Part shown: positions 25,733 to 42,494 of the stretch, piece after piece
Numbering within the stretch: the first letter of the stretch is position 1
How the letters are laid out: every line of letters begins with the position of its first letter
Source: Sphingomonas natans
GTDB taxonomy: Bacteria > Pseudomonadota > Alphaproteobacteria > Sphingomonadales > Sphingomonadaceae
Length of the DNA stretch: 64,000 bases
Direction of reading: 5' to 3'
Assembly (NCBI RefSeq): GCF_030546695.1
Contig: NZ_JAUOTP010000010.1
Location: 124,001-188,000, forward strand
Position numbers and translations under genes: made by a program
The notes under the pieces: generated by a model
Seen by the model: the letters and a program-made list of their open reading frames with translations, nothing else
What the model was told of the DNA's origin: nothing
The model's database searches: none

Positions 25733-27832
25733 TCACGGCTTCAGCGTCCGCCCCAGAAATTCCACCGACGCCTCGTCCGCACGCAGCCAGCTATCGTAGC
25801 GGAGGAAGCCGTGGATCTCGTTCGGCAGGATCAGGGTCTCGAACGGCGTGCCCTGCGCGCGCAGGCGGCGGGCGAGATCGACGGTCTGATCGAAGCGGAC
25901 GTTGCGATCGTCGTCTCCGGCGATCAGCAGCACGGGTGAGGTCCAGCCCTTGAGCGCGCTTTCGGGCGAGCTTTCGAACGCCGACTTCATCGCCGCATCA
26001 TAATCGCCCTGCTCGTAGCGCTCGGGCCGCGTGATCAGGCCGGGATAGAGCGACCAATCGTGGACGCCGTGGAAATCGACACCCGCCTTGAAGATCGCGC
26101 TGTCGTGCGCGAGCGCGTGCGCGGTCAGCAGCCCGCCATAGCTGCCGCCCCAGATGCCGATCCGCGCCGGATCGACCGACGACTGCGCGGCGAGGAAGCG
26201 CGCGCCGGCCTGCACGTCCTGATATTCCGAATTGCCGGCGATGCCGCCCTTCGCCGGATGCTGGAAGGCGCGGCCATAGCCGATGCCGAGCCGGTAATTG
26301 ACCGACAGCACGACATAGCCGTGCGCGGCATAATATTGGTTCATCGCATAAGCGTGCGCGTAATAGTCCATATAAGACGGTCCGAGCAGCATCTGCCGCG
26401 GCGGGCCGCCATGGACGAAGATCAGCCCCGGCTTGCGCGCCGCCTGCCCCTTCGCGACGAAGAGCTGGCCGTGGATCAAAGTGCCGTCGGCGGCGGTGAA
26501 CGAGACAGGCAGGGGCACGACCATGCCCGGAGGTGCATAAGCCGGTCCCGGCTCGCCCAGCGGCTTGGGCGTGCCGCCCCCGGCGAGCATCACGCGCATC
26601 GGCCCGGTCGGCGACGCGCCGACATAAGCGACCTTGCCGCCGCCAAGCGCCGCGCCTGTGAATTCGACGCCCTCGCCCTTCGTCAGCGCCACCGGCGCGC
26701 CGCCGTCGAGGCCAACGCGATACAAATGTCGCCGGTCGATATCGCCGGGCGTGGCGCCCGTATTGGCGTCGTAGATGAGCGCCGTCCGGTCGGGCGCCAG
26801 CGCGACATGCTCGACCATGTAGGCGCCGGGGGTGAGCAGCCTGGGCGTGCCTCCCGCGCCGGCCGACAGCGCATAGAGATGCGGCCATCCGTCCATCTCC
26901 GCGCGGAAGACGATCCGGTCGCCCGCCGCCCAGCGCACGAACATTCCGTCCGGCACCTGCGGATAGGAGCCCTCGATTGTCCTGGGGCTTGCCCAGAGCT
27001 GCCGCGCGCGGCCGTCGGCGACGCTTGCGACCCAGATCGAGAAGGGATTGGGCGTCTCGGTCAGCGGCGAGGCGAGCAGGTCCGCTTCGCCCTCGCGCCG
27101 GACGAAGGCGATGCGTGTGCCGTCGGGCGACCAGGCGAAATCGCCGTCATAAGCGGTTGCCGGGGCCAGCCAGCGGATCGGCACGTCCGGCCCTGCATAG
27201 ATGCCGATGAAACTGTGATCGCCGCGGTGCGAGACGAAGGCGAGCTTCGATCCGTCGGGCGACCAGGCGAGATCGCCGATCTTGCCGCGATCGTAGAACA
27301 GCTTCTCCGGCTTGGCGCCGGGCGTCAGAGTGACCGTCCACGCCTGATGATCCTTGACGAAAGCGAGCCGACCCGTCGCGGACAGAGCCGGCTCGGCACC
27401 TTCGGCGACCTGGACCGGGGCCGAGCCCTCGACCGAGACCCAGATCTCCTGCGTCGGCTGCGCGACGGCAGAGGCCGGATTGGGCGGGGGCAGATTGGCG
27501 GCCCAGTCATTATGCTCGCCGCCGCCGCGCACCCACGCGAGGATGCGGCCGTCGGGCGAGAAAGCGAGCTCGGCCAGTTCCATGCCGTCGTCGAGGCCTG
27601 AGCCGGCCAGCCGCGTCGCCGTGAGATCCGCGCCTCTGGCCTGCCAGACCGAGCGCTTGCCTTCGCGCATTTCGATCCAGGCGAGCGCGCCGCCCCGCTC
27701 GGGAGCGACCAAATCGGTCAGGAAGGGATAGGCCAGGAAGGCCTTGAGATCGGGCGCAGGCGCGGCGCGCCCGGCCGTGAGCGCGAGACCGAGGCATCCG
27801 ATCATCGCCAGCCGCAGTGTCGCCCGCATCAC
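25733..27832 (-). CDS. Secreted S9 prolyl oligopeptidase family peptidase
   Basis: The 699-residue protein has a signal peptide (MMRATLRLAMIGCLGLALTAG). It has a beta-propeller of WD/TolB-like blades, with repeated WSPDGSKLAF and WSPDGTRIAF near residues 195-245, and a C-terminal alpha/beta hydrolase. Catalytic residues are the serine in GGSYGGL (about 565), aspartate in AGDDDRNV (about 640) and histidine in EIHGF (about 673). The family degrades proline-containing or acylated peptides; the periplasm is the likely site. It is a single gene. Confidence 0.93.
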   Translation of the reverse strand: MMRATLRLAMIGCLGLALTAGRAAPAPDLKAFLAYPFLTDLVAPERGGALAWIEMREGKRSVWQARGADLTATRLAGSGLDDGMELAELAFSPDGRILAWVRGGGEHNDWAANLPPPNPASAVAQPTQEIWVSVEGSAPVQVAEGAEPALSATGRLAFVKDHQAWTVTLTPGAKPEKLFYDRGKIGDLAWSPDGSKLAFVSHRGDHSFIGIYAGPDVPIRWLAPATAYDGDFAWSPDGTRIAFVRREGEADLLASPLTETPNPFSIWVASVADGRARQLWASPRTIEGSYPQVPDGMFVRWAAGDRIVFRAEMDGWPHLYALSAGAGGTPRLLTPGAYMVEHVALAPDRTALIYDANTGATPGDIDRRHLYRVGLDGGAPVALTKGEGVEFTGAALGGGKVAYVGASPTGPMRVMLAGGGTPKPLGEPGPAYAPPGMVVPLPVSFTAADGTLIHGQLFVAKGQAARKPGLIFVHGGPPRQMLLGPSYMDYYAHAYAMNQYYAAHGYVVLSVNYRLGIGYGRAFQHPAKGGIAGNSEYQDVQAGARFLAAQSSVDPARIGIWGGSYGGLLTAHALAHDSAIFKAGVDFHGVHDWSLYPGLITRPERYEQGDYDAAMKSAFESSPESALKGWTSPVLLIAGDDDRNVRFDQTVDLARRLRAQGTPFETLILPNEIHGFLRYDSWLRADEASVEFLGRTLKP

Positions 27833-27894
27833 GCGCTCCCGATCAAGTGTCGGGGCAGCCTATGGGCGGCGCGCGACGCTGACAATCGCGCGCT

Positions 27895-28419
27895 CTACGG
27901 CAGGTGGAAATTCACGCGCAGGCCGAGCATGTCGAGCCCGGGATTCTGCTTGCCGAAGATCTGGGCATGGCTGAGGTGGGTCAGGCTCGCCTCGACCGAG
28001 ATGCGCGGCAGAACCTGCCAGCCGATCGCGAATTCGGGTTCGAACAGGACGCGGCTGCCGAGATCGGTGCGATCGTTGCCGCGAATGCGGCGGCTCGGGC
28101 CGTCATGGACGGCGATGCCGACGCCGGGGCGGACATAGATCAGGCCGCCGAACTTCCAGGCTAGGCCCGCCGCGGCGAAGCTGGTGTTGCCGGCGGTGTT
28201 GACCGAGGCCAGCACATAAGGCGCGGGGCCGCCGAGCGGACCGAGCCCGAACAAGGCATTGCCGCGATAGCCCGCTTCGAGATCGGTGCCGCCCTCGTGC
28301 AGCTTCTTGGCGAAGATGTTGACGTCATGCTGGTAGACGCCGCCGAACAGATCGGCCGCCTGCGCCGGCGCGGTCGCCCCGAAAAGCGCGATCATCAGCG
28401 CAGTTCCGCGTCTCTTCAT
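27895..28419 (-). CDS. Lipid A 3-O-deacylase, PagL-like
   Basis: The 174-residue protein has a signal peptide (MKRRGTALMIALFGATAPAQAAD) and an 8-strand barrel pattern. It ends with the PagL-type motif: catalytic His-X-Ser in LTHLSHAQIFGKQNPGLDMLG and an aromatic C-terminus (FHLP). PagL removes the 3-position acyl chain of lipid A in the outer membrane. Sphingomonads carry glycosphingolipids in place of most or all LPS, so a different acyl-lipid substrate is possible. The start overlaps the GNAT stop (ATGA), so the two are co-translated. Confidence 0.82.
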   Translation of the reverse strand: MKRRGTALMIALFGATAPAQAADLFGGVYQHDVNIFAKKLHEGGTDLEAGYRGNALFGLGPLGGPAPYVLASVNTAGNTSFAAAGLAWKFGGLIYVRPGVGIAVHDGPSRRIRGNDRTDLGSRVLFEPEFAIGWQVLPRISVEASLTHLSHAQIFGKQNPGLDMLGLRVNFHLP

Positions 28420-28934
28420 CCATCATCCCCCTTTAGATTCAATTGCATGTAGAGGATGTCGAGCCAGCGGTCGAACTTGTAGCCGACGCGACGCAGGACG
28501 CCGGCATGTTCGAAACCGAACGCTTCGTGCAGCGCGATCGAGGGCGTGTTGGCGGCATCGCCGATCACCGCAATCATCTCGCGAAAGCCGCTGTCGCGCG
28601 CATGATCGATCAGCGCCGTGAGCAGGGCGCGGCCGGCCCCCGTGCCGACATGATCCTCGTGCACGTAGATCGAATCCTCGCAGGTGAAGCGATAGGCATG
28701 GCGCGTGTGGAAGCGCGAATAATACGCATAGCCGATCACCGCCCCGTCGCGCTCGGCGACGAACCAGGGCCAGCCGCGCGACGTGACGGTGGAGAAGCGT
28801 AGCCGCATCTCCTCGGCATCGGGGGGATCGACCTCGAAACTGGCGGTCCCGCGCAGGACGTGCCCGCCATAGATGGCGGCCAGCGCATCGGCATCGGCTG
28901 CCCGGGCCAGACGGACGATCACGGTTTGTGACAC
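28416..28934 (-). CDS. GNAT acetyltransferase (phosphinothricin-type), GTG start
   Basis: The 172-residue enzyme is a GNAT of the phosphinothricin/methionine-sulfoximine acetyltransferase group. Motifs are ADADALAAIYGGHVL, IYVHEDHVGTGAGRALLTALI (acetyl-CoA pyrophosphate loop) and LHEAFGFEHAGVLRRVGYKF. The GTG at 28934 follows GGAG by 8 nt and begins VSQTVIVR, as in homologues; the ATG at 28967 lacks a ribosome site. It is coupled to the PagL-like gene by a 4-nt overlap. Confidence 0.88.
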   Translation of the reverse strand: MSQTVIVRLARAADADALAAIYGGHVLRGTASFEVDPPDAEEMRLRFSTVTSRGWPWFVAERDGAVIGYAYYSRFHTRHAYRFTCEDSIYVHEDHVGTGAGRALLTALIDHARDSGFREMIAVIGDAANTPSIALHEAFGFEHAGVLRRVGYKFDRWLDILYMQLNLKGDDG

Positions 28935-29031
28935 AGTTTTCGCTCCTTTTGGCGGCTTTTCCGCCATTTCGTCATCATAGTGTCACGCCACCTTATCCTG
29001 CTCTTAAGGCCGGGCCGATAGCCAGACCGCG

Positions 29032-30360
29032 ATGTCGATCGACCTTCTTCCCCGAACCGAGCCTTCCGTCGAGGAGATCGACCTGTCGTCCCTCTGCGAG
29101 CCGGGGGGCGCCGATCTCAAGGTCGCGACGGATGCGCCGCTCAGCGCGGCGATCGAACGGTTCCGCGCTCGCCCCCAGTTGCGGCTGGTCGCAATCGTCG
29201 ACGCCGCCGACCGCCCGATCGGTGCGATCCTGGAGCAGGACATCCGCGCGATCCTCTACAATCCGTTCGGCCACTCTTTGCTGATGAACCCAGGCTTTGC
29301 GCGAACAGCGGGGAGCCGGCGGCGCGATTGTCCGACGGCGGAGGCCGGAACGTCGCTGGGCGACCTGCTCGATCTCTATGCGCGCAGCGGCGGCGGCGAG
29401 GGCATGATCCTGACCGAGCAGGGACGCTTTCGCGGTCTGCTCGCCAATCATACGCTGTTGCGACTGGCAGGCGAGCGGGAGGCACGCCTGTCGGCGGCGG
29501 ACGCGGCCCGTTGGCAACGCGAGGCACGCGCGAGCGCCCGCTTCCTCGGTGACGTCGATCTGATTGCCGACGACCTTTACGATGCCGCCGCCGCGATCGA
29601 CGCCGCGGCCGATGCGACCGGCGCGCGGGTCGCGACCTTCCAACGGCAGTCCGCGACCGTAACCTCCGCCTGCCAGCGAACGGTCGACGACATGGCGGGG
29701 CTGGCGGACCATGGCGCGCGCCTGGCGACGACGATCCAGCAGCTGCGCGATGCCGCCGCCACCGCGCGGACCCGCGCAGGCGAGGCGATCGCCTTGACCG
29801 AAGCGGGCAGCCGGCGCGGCGAGGCGCTGGCGGTGGCCGCGCAATCGATCGACGAGAATCTGGCGCGGATCCGATCGATCGCCGTCCAGGCGCATCTGCT
29901 TTCGGTGAACGCGGCGATCGAGGCGGCGCGACTGGGCGAGCGCGGCAGCGGCTTCAGCGTCGTCGCGCGCGAGCTGCGCCAGTTCGCCGGGCGGACGCGC
30001 GATGCGGTCGGCACGATCGGCGACCAGATGAGCCAGATCCGCGAGATTGCCGGCGACATCGCGACGAGCCAGGCGGCGGTGGAGCAGATTGCGCGCCTCA
30101 TCGACGGCGTCTCCTTTTCGGTGGAGCAGGCGGTGGCGGCGGAGGCGGACTCGGCGCGCCTGCTCGCCGACAATGTCGATCGCGCGCAGCAGGCAAGCGT
30201 CGCGGTGCAGACCGGCGCCGCCGAAACCGAGCGGCTCGTTTCGACCGCGGCCGGCCAGACCGAAGGGCTGCGTGCGCGCGCCGACGATCTGGGACAGGAT
30301 GCGCGGCGTCTGCGCGAGCGAGTCGACGCTTTCCTGGCGGAGCTCGGCGCGGTCCGCTGA
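29032..30360 (+). CDS. Soluble CBS-domain methyl-accepting protein
   Basis: The 442-residue protein has no membrane segment. The N-terminal 150 residues form a pair of CBS-like modules: ATDAPLSAAIERFRARPQLRLVAIVDAADRPIGAI, then LGDLLDLYARSGG and GMILTEQGRFRGLLAN. A four-helix chemoreceptor signalling stalk and tip follow (IRSIAVQAHLLSVNAAIEAARLGERGSGFSVVARELRQFA). The fusion suggests a cytoplasmic receptor sensing a nucleotide or a metabolite and passing it to CheA-type kinases. No che genes are nearby. Confidence 0.88.
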   Translation: MSIDLLPRTEPSVEEIDLSSLCEPGGADLKVATDAPLSAAIERFRARPQLRLVAIVDAADRPIGAILEQDIRAILYNPFGHSLLMNPGFARTAGSRRRDCPTAEAGTSLGDLLDLYARSGGGEGMILTEQGRFRGLLANHTLLRLAGEREARLSAADAARWQREARASARFLGDVDLIADDLYDAAAAIDAAADATGARVATFQRQSATVTSACQRTVDDMAGLADHGARLATTIQQLRDAAATARTRAGEAIALTEAGSRRGEALAVAAQSIDENLARIRSIAVQAHLLSVNAAIEAARLGERGSGFSVVARELRQFAGRTRDAVGTIGDQMSQIREIAGDIATSQAAVEQIARLIDGVSFSVEQAVAAEADSARLLADNVDRAQQASVAVQTGAAETERLVSTAAGQTEGLRARADDLGQDARRLRERVDAFLAELGAVR

Positions 30361-30563
30361 ACGGCGGCGATGGAACTTATCTCATCCGGCGCAAACGGGG
30401 CTTTCCAAACGCCGCCGAGCGACTATATGCGAGCAATCCAACATCCCTGGCGACGTTCCTCATCCCTGGTGGTGAGTCGCGCGCCGCCCGTCCCGCCCCG
30501 GGACACGGCCCAGTTAGCGGTGGGCTGCGACGAATGGGGGCGATACGGGATCAGACGCTGCCA

Positions 30564-30597
30564 GTGTGGTTCCGACGGTCCGGACCCGCACTTTTTT
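30564..30597 (+). terminator. Intrinsic terminator or attenuator upstream of rpoB
   Basis: GTGTGG-T-TCCG pairs with CGGA-C-CCGCAC around a 6-base loop and is followed at once by TTTTTT. It lies 76 bp before the rpoB ATG and faces the same way. A second hairpin CGTGGC/GCCACG (30599-30615) abuts it. Upstream, 30361-30563 holds no recognised gene. It could end a leader transcript, attenuate rpoBC or terminate the chemoreceptor gene. Confidence 0.7.
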
Positions 30598-30672
30598 GCG
30601 TGGCGTCCTGCCACGTTCGGCCGCGAACCCGCAGCGAGGCGGGCGATATTTGGTCCTACGCGAGGATATTGA

Positions 30673-34842
<4,170 letters not shown>

Positions 34843-34851
34843 ATACTGACC

Positions 34852-34996
34852 CTCCCCTCCCTGCGCCGGGTTTCCATCAAGTAGTACTTTGATGGGGTCC
34901 GAGAAGGGAGGGGATCGAGGGGTGGGTGCCTCCAGGCGACGCGCAACGCCTGAAGAAGCCCACCCACCCCCGGCCCCTCCCTTGCAGGGAGGGGAG
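34852..34996. repeat. Palindromic MITE-like repeat between rpoB and rpoC
   Basis: Outer arms CTCCCCTCCCTGC (34852-34864) and GCAGGGAGGGGAG (34984-34996) match perfectly over 13 bp. They enclose two smaller inverted repeats, including CCATCAA/TTTGATGG. The element fills most of the 173-bp gap and would form a large hairpin in the rpoBC message. Related GGGGAG sequences lie at 3615-3778 and 47977-48015. No transposase gene is present. Confidence 0.85.
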
Positions 34997-35015
34997 TTGG
35001 ATGAGGGATTGAAAC

Positions 35016-39284
<4,269 letters not shown>

Positions 39285-39308
39285 TCCCGCTCTTCAGCCG
39301 ATAGAAAG

Positions 39309-39340
39309 CGCCGTCGTTCCGAAAGGAGCGGCGGCGTTTT
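39309..39340 (+). terminator. Rho-independent terminator of rpoBC
   Basis: CGCCGTCGTTCC pairs with GGAGCGGCGGCG around GAAA (12 bp with wobbles), followed by TTTTCGTTT. It lies 25 bp after the rpoC stop. Confidence 0.9.
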
Positions 39341-39394
39341 CGTTTGTGTCCCGCCTGCCGCGATCCGGCCGCAATGAAGCGACAGACTGTGCCG

Positions 39395-39646
39395 ATGAAA
39401 CGCCTCCTGCCCGCTCTCGCCCTCCTCGCCCTCCTCGCCCTCACCGGCTGCGTCCGCACCGTCGGCTCGATCGTCACCGCGCCCGTCCGGGTCGCCGGCT
39501 GGGGTGTCGACAAGGCGACGACGAGCCAGAGCGAGGCGGATCGCAATTACGGCCGCAAGATGCGCAAGGAAGAGGAAAAGCGCGGCCGCGAGGAGCGCAA
39601 GCGCCAGAAGGAAGCCGAGAAGCAGCGCCGCGATTCGGAGCACTGA
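39395..39646 (+). CDS. Small lipoprotein with highly charged C-terminus
   Basis: The 83-residue protein has a signal with lipobox (MKRLLPALALLALLALTGC). A short hydrophobic linker is followed by a very basic and acidic helical tail, including KMRKEEEKRGREERK and KEAEKQRRD, that looks like a single charged helix or coiled coil. I do not recognise a function. Such short lipoproteins anchor in the outer or inner membrane. Two upstream in-frame starts give extra residues without a signal. Confidence 0.8.
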   Translation: MKRLLPALALLALLALTGCVRTVGSIVTAPVRVAGWGVDKATTSQSEADRNYGRKMRKEEEKRGREERKRQKEAEKQRRDSEH

Positions 39647-39824
39647 GCGCGCGCCGCAACGTTTTCGTGCCTATTCGCCGGGCGCGCTTTCATCGCTCGC
39701 TAACGCTTTTCGCGATGAACCGCGGATAAACGCGCGACTCCCCCGCTTCGCCGCACTGCAGCTTACAGCGCGGAAAAGTTCCCCTACCGGAAAATTCACC
39801 AGCGGGATCGGGGGATCTAGCATC

Positions 39825-40355
39825 TTGTTCAAGTCCATACGCGCGGCCGCAGCCGCATTGGTTCTCATTGCAAGCGTCGCGGCCCCCACGGCCGCCAACG
39901 CCCAGACCTATTGGCAGTGCGCCCCGTTCGCCCGCGTCTTCTCGGGCATCCAGCTGTTCGGCGCGGCCGCGAGCTGGTGGCACCAGGCGATCGGCAAATA
40001 TGCCTCGGGCGGCGCGCCCAAGGCGGGTTCGGTCCTCGTGTTCAAGGCGATCGGCGCGATGCGCTCGGGCCATGTCGCGACCGTCACCAAGATCGTCTCG
40101 GATCGCATCATCAAGGTGACGCACGCCAATTGGGGTGGTGCGAAGGGCCGCGTCGAGAATGACGTGACCGTCGTCGATGCCTCGCCCAATGGCGACTGGA
40201 GCCAGGTGAAGGTCTGGTATTCCCCGATCCACGATATCGGCCAGCGCGCTTATCCGACCTACGGCTTCATCTATGGCGGCGCGAAGGCGGTTGCCGCCGA
40301 AGCGGTTGCCGCCGGCCACGCGATCGAGGCGCGGACCGCAAATACGGGCGCTTAA
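39825..40355 (+). CDS. CHAP domain secreted protein, TTG start
   Basis: The 176-residue protein is proposed to start at a TTG (39825): the signal peptide FKSIRAAAAALVLIASVAAPTAANAQ begins just after it, and GGGGG lies upstream. The CHAP domain has the catalytic cysteine in TYWQCAPFAR (about residue 32) and histidine in SGHVATVTKI (about 83), then KVTHANWGG. CHAP proteins are amidases or peptidases that cut peptidoglycan cross-links, acting in the periplasm. An upstream ATG would read through an unrelated region. Confidence 0.85.
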   Translation: MFKSIRAAAAALVLIASVAAPTAANAQTYWQCAPFARVFSGIQLFGAAASWWHQAIGKYASGGAPKAGSVLVFKAIGAMRSGHVATVTKIVSDRIIKVTHANWGGAKGRVENDVTVVDASPNGDWSQVKVWYSPIHDIGQRAYPTYGFIYGGAKAVAAEAVAAGHAIEARTANTGA

Positions 40356-40371
40356 GCCCAGGCATTCTGAT

Positions 40372-40499
40372 CCGTTGGTGCTGAGCTTGTCGAAGGCTCT
40401 CCTGAGCGACTGCCGCAGGCAGGCAGTCGAAGGGCACCGTCCTTCCTTTGTGGGCGGATGAAGAAAAGAACGGTCCTTCGACAAGCTCAGGACAAACGG
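40372..40499. repeat. Inverted repeat, CTGAGCTTGTCGAAGG family
   Basis: CCGTTGGTGCTGAGCTTGT on the left is mirrored by ACAAGCTCAGGACAAACGG on the right, with CGAAGG and further short repeats between them. Relatives with GCTTGTCGA-type cores occur at 62746-62864. It separates the CHAP gene from the glycosyltransferase gene. Confidence 0.75.
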
Positions 40500-40550
40500 G
40501 AGCCTGCAACCCGCGTTGCGCGGACTGCGGCCCTTCGTTAGGGCCGCCCG

Positions 40551-41729
40551 ATGGAAGTCACAGACCTTCGCGTCGCCCTGTTCTCGGGAAATTACAATTA
40601 TGTTCGGGACGGCGCTAACCAGGCGCTGAACCGCCTCGTCGGCTATCTGATGCGGCAGGGCGCCAAGGTGCGCATCTACAGCCCCAAGGTCGCGCGCCCG
40701 GCCTTCGCCTCGACCGGCCGTGTCGTCAACGTGCCCTCGCTCCCTCTGCCCGGCCGCGGCGAATATCGCGCGCCGCTCGGCATTCCCGGCAAGGTCCGCC
40801 GCGACCTGCGCGAATTCGGTGCGAACATCTTCCACGTCTCGAGCCCCGAAATCCTCGGCCACCGCGCGGTCACGCTCGCGCGCAACTGGGGCAAGCCGGT
40901 CGTGGCTTCGGTCCACACCCGCTTCGAGACTTATCCGCGCTATTACGGCTTCGCTTTCCTCGAGCCCGCGGTCGAGGCCTATCTGCGCCGCTTCTATCGC
41001 CGCTGCGACGCGATCTTCGCGCCTTCGGAATCGATGGCGCAGGTGCTGCGCGAACAGCGGATGAGCTACGATGTCGGCATCTGGACGCGCGGCGTCGACA
41101 ACGAGCTGTTCACGCCTGCGCGCCGCGACATGGAATGGCGCCGCAGCATCGGCCTGGCCGATGACGAGCCCGCAATCGCCTTCGTCGGCCGGCTGGTGAT
41201 GGAGAAGGGTCTCGACGTCTTCGCCGAGACGATCGACCTGATGGCGCAACGCGGCACGCAGGGGCGCATCGTCGTCGTCGGCGAGGGGCCGGCGCGCGAA
41301 TGGTTCGAGAAGCGCCTGCCGGGCAATGCGATCTTCACCGGCTTCCAGCGGCGCGAGGACCTCGGCCGAGCGATCGCCTCGTGCGACATGCTGTTCAACC
41401 CCTCGGTCACCGAGACGTTCGGCAACGTCACGCTGGAGGCGATGGCGAGCGGCCTGCCGGTGGTCGCGGCGAACGCGACGGGCAGCGAGAGCCTCGTCGA
41501 GGACGGCGTGACCGGACGGTTGATCCGCCCCGGTGCCAACGAGGCGTTCGCGCAGGCGCTGCGCCTCTATTGCGAAGACAAGGGCGCGCGCGATGCCGCG
41601 GGCCGCGCCGGGCTTGCGGCCAGCGAGCGCTTCGCCTGGGACCGCGTCAATCAGGAGCTGGTCGACGGCTATCTGCGCGTCATCCGCCTGCGCGAAGCCG
41701 GCGGACTGCCGCGCAGCAAGGCGCGCTGA
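40551..41729 (+). CDS. GT4 family glycosyltransferase
   Basis: The 392-residue protein is a GT-B glycosyltransferase, GT4 family, of the MgtA/mannosyltransferase type. The N-terminal domain starts LRVALFSGNYNYVRDGAN. A central HVSSPEILG and HTRFETYPRYYG region follows. The C-terminal nucleotide-sugar site shows FVGRLVMEKGLD and the E-x7-E motif in FNPSVTETFGNVTLEAMASGLPVVA. It may use GDP-mannose or UDP-glucuronate and could act on membrane glycolipids or exopolysaccharide. Sphingomonads need glycosphingolipid transferases, but this link is only inference. Confidence 0.87.
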   Translation: MEVTDLRVALFSGNYNYVRDGANQALNRLVGYLMRQGAKVRIYSPKVARPAFASTGRVVNVPSLPLPGRGEYRAPLGIPGKVRRDLREFGANIFHVSSPEILGHRAVTLARNWGKPVVASVHTRFETYPRYYGFAFLEPAVEAYLRRFYRRCDAIFAPSESMAQVLREQRMSYDVGIWTRGVDNELFTPARRDMEWRRSIGLADDEPAIAFVGRLVMEKGLDVFAETIDLMAQRGTQGRIVVVGEGPAREWFEKRLPGNAIFTGFQRREDLGRAIASCDMLFNPSVTETFGNVTLEAMASGLPVVAANATGSESLVEDGVTGRLIRPGANEAFAQALRLYCEDKGARDAAGRAGLAASERFAWDRVNQELVDGYLRVIRLREAGGLPRSKAR

Positions 41730-41802
41730 CCGGCCGCTCGCCGGTCCGCTGTTCATTGCAAGCGGTTGTTGCGGCCCGGGTCGCGCCACGCGATAGTGCC
41801 GC

Positions 41803-42426
41803 ATGATCCTTGTCGTGGAAGGCATCAGCGCCAGCGGGAAGAGCAGCTGGTGCGCGGAGCACGCGCCCGACCATATGATCGCCGAAAACGGACGTCTGCA
41901 CGCCGTACCGGACCGAGCCAGCGACCCGGCCGGTGCGGCGCGCTTTTGGGCCGAGCGCAACGCGGATCGCTGGCAGGCGGCGTTGGCGATGGAAGGCGGG
42001 CAATCCTATGCGGTGTGCGACACCGATCCGCTGAAGCTTCATTACATCTGGAGCCTGTGGCAGATTGGCGAAGCGGCCGAACGCGACTGGTGGCTCGGTC
42101 TGGCGGCGACCCGCCAGACCGTCGCAGAGGGCCGGATCGGCTTCGCCGATGGCTATCTCGTCGGCACGATCGAGCCCGAGGCCGCCCGGAACCGCGCTCT
42201 CGCCGATCCGACCCGGCGCCGGCGAAACTTCGAACTGCATGTACGTCTCCAGCCCGCCTTGCTGGCTTGGTATGCCGCGCTCGACGCGATACTGCCCGGT
42301 CGCGTCCGGATCGACTTCCCATCCGAAATGCCAAGCATAGCGGACCAAGGCGGCCGATATGACCTGGCCGCGTTCGATGCGATGATCGAGGCACTGCCGA
42401 AACCGCCGATCCGCCCGTCTAGATAG
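41803..42426 (+). CDS. P-loop NTPase, small-molecule kinase-like
   Basis: The 207-residue protein has a Walker A at the N-terminus, MILVVEGISASGKSSWC (GxxxxGKS). A later CDTDPLKLHYIWS supplies a possible metal-binding aspartate. Helical and Arg-rich regions (RRRRNFELHVRLQPAL) could be a lid. It is similar in layout to kinases of the adenylate or nucleoside kinase type, but I do not recognise the substrate. It starts 73 bp after the glycosyltransferase and 68 bp before rnhB, so a joint transcript is possible. Confidence 0.75.
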   Translation: MILVVEGISASGKSSWCAEHAPDHMIAENGRLHAVPDRASDPAGAARFWAERNADRWQAALAMEGGQSYAVCDTDPLKLHYIWSLWQIGEAAERDWWLGLAATRQTVAEGRIGFADGYLVGTIEPEAARNRALADPTRRRRNFELHVRLQPALLAWYAALDAILPGRVRIDFPSEMPSIADQGGRYDLAAFDAMIEALPKPPIRPSR

Positions 42427-42494
42427 CGAACAGCCGACCGGGCAGACAGGTTCGCGCTTTCGCGGACAGGGCGATGTGGCGTAAGGAATCGCGG

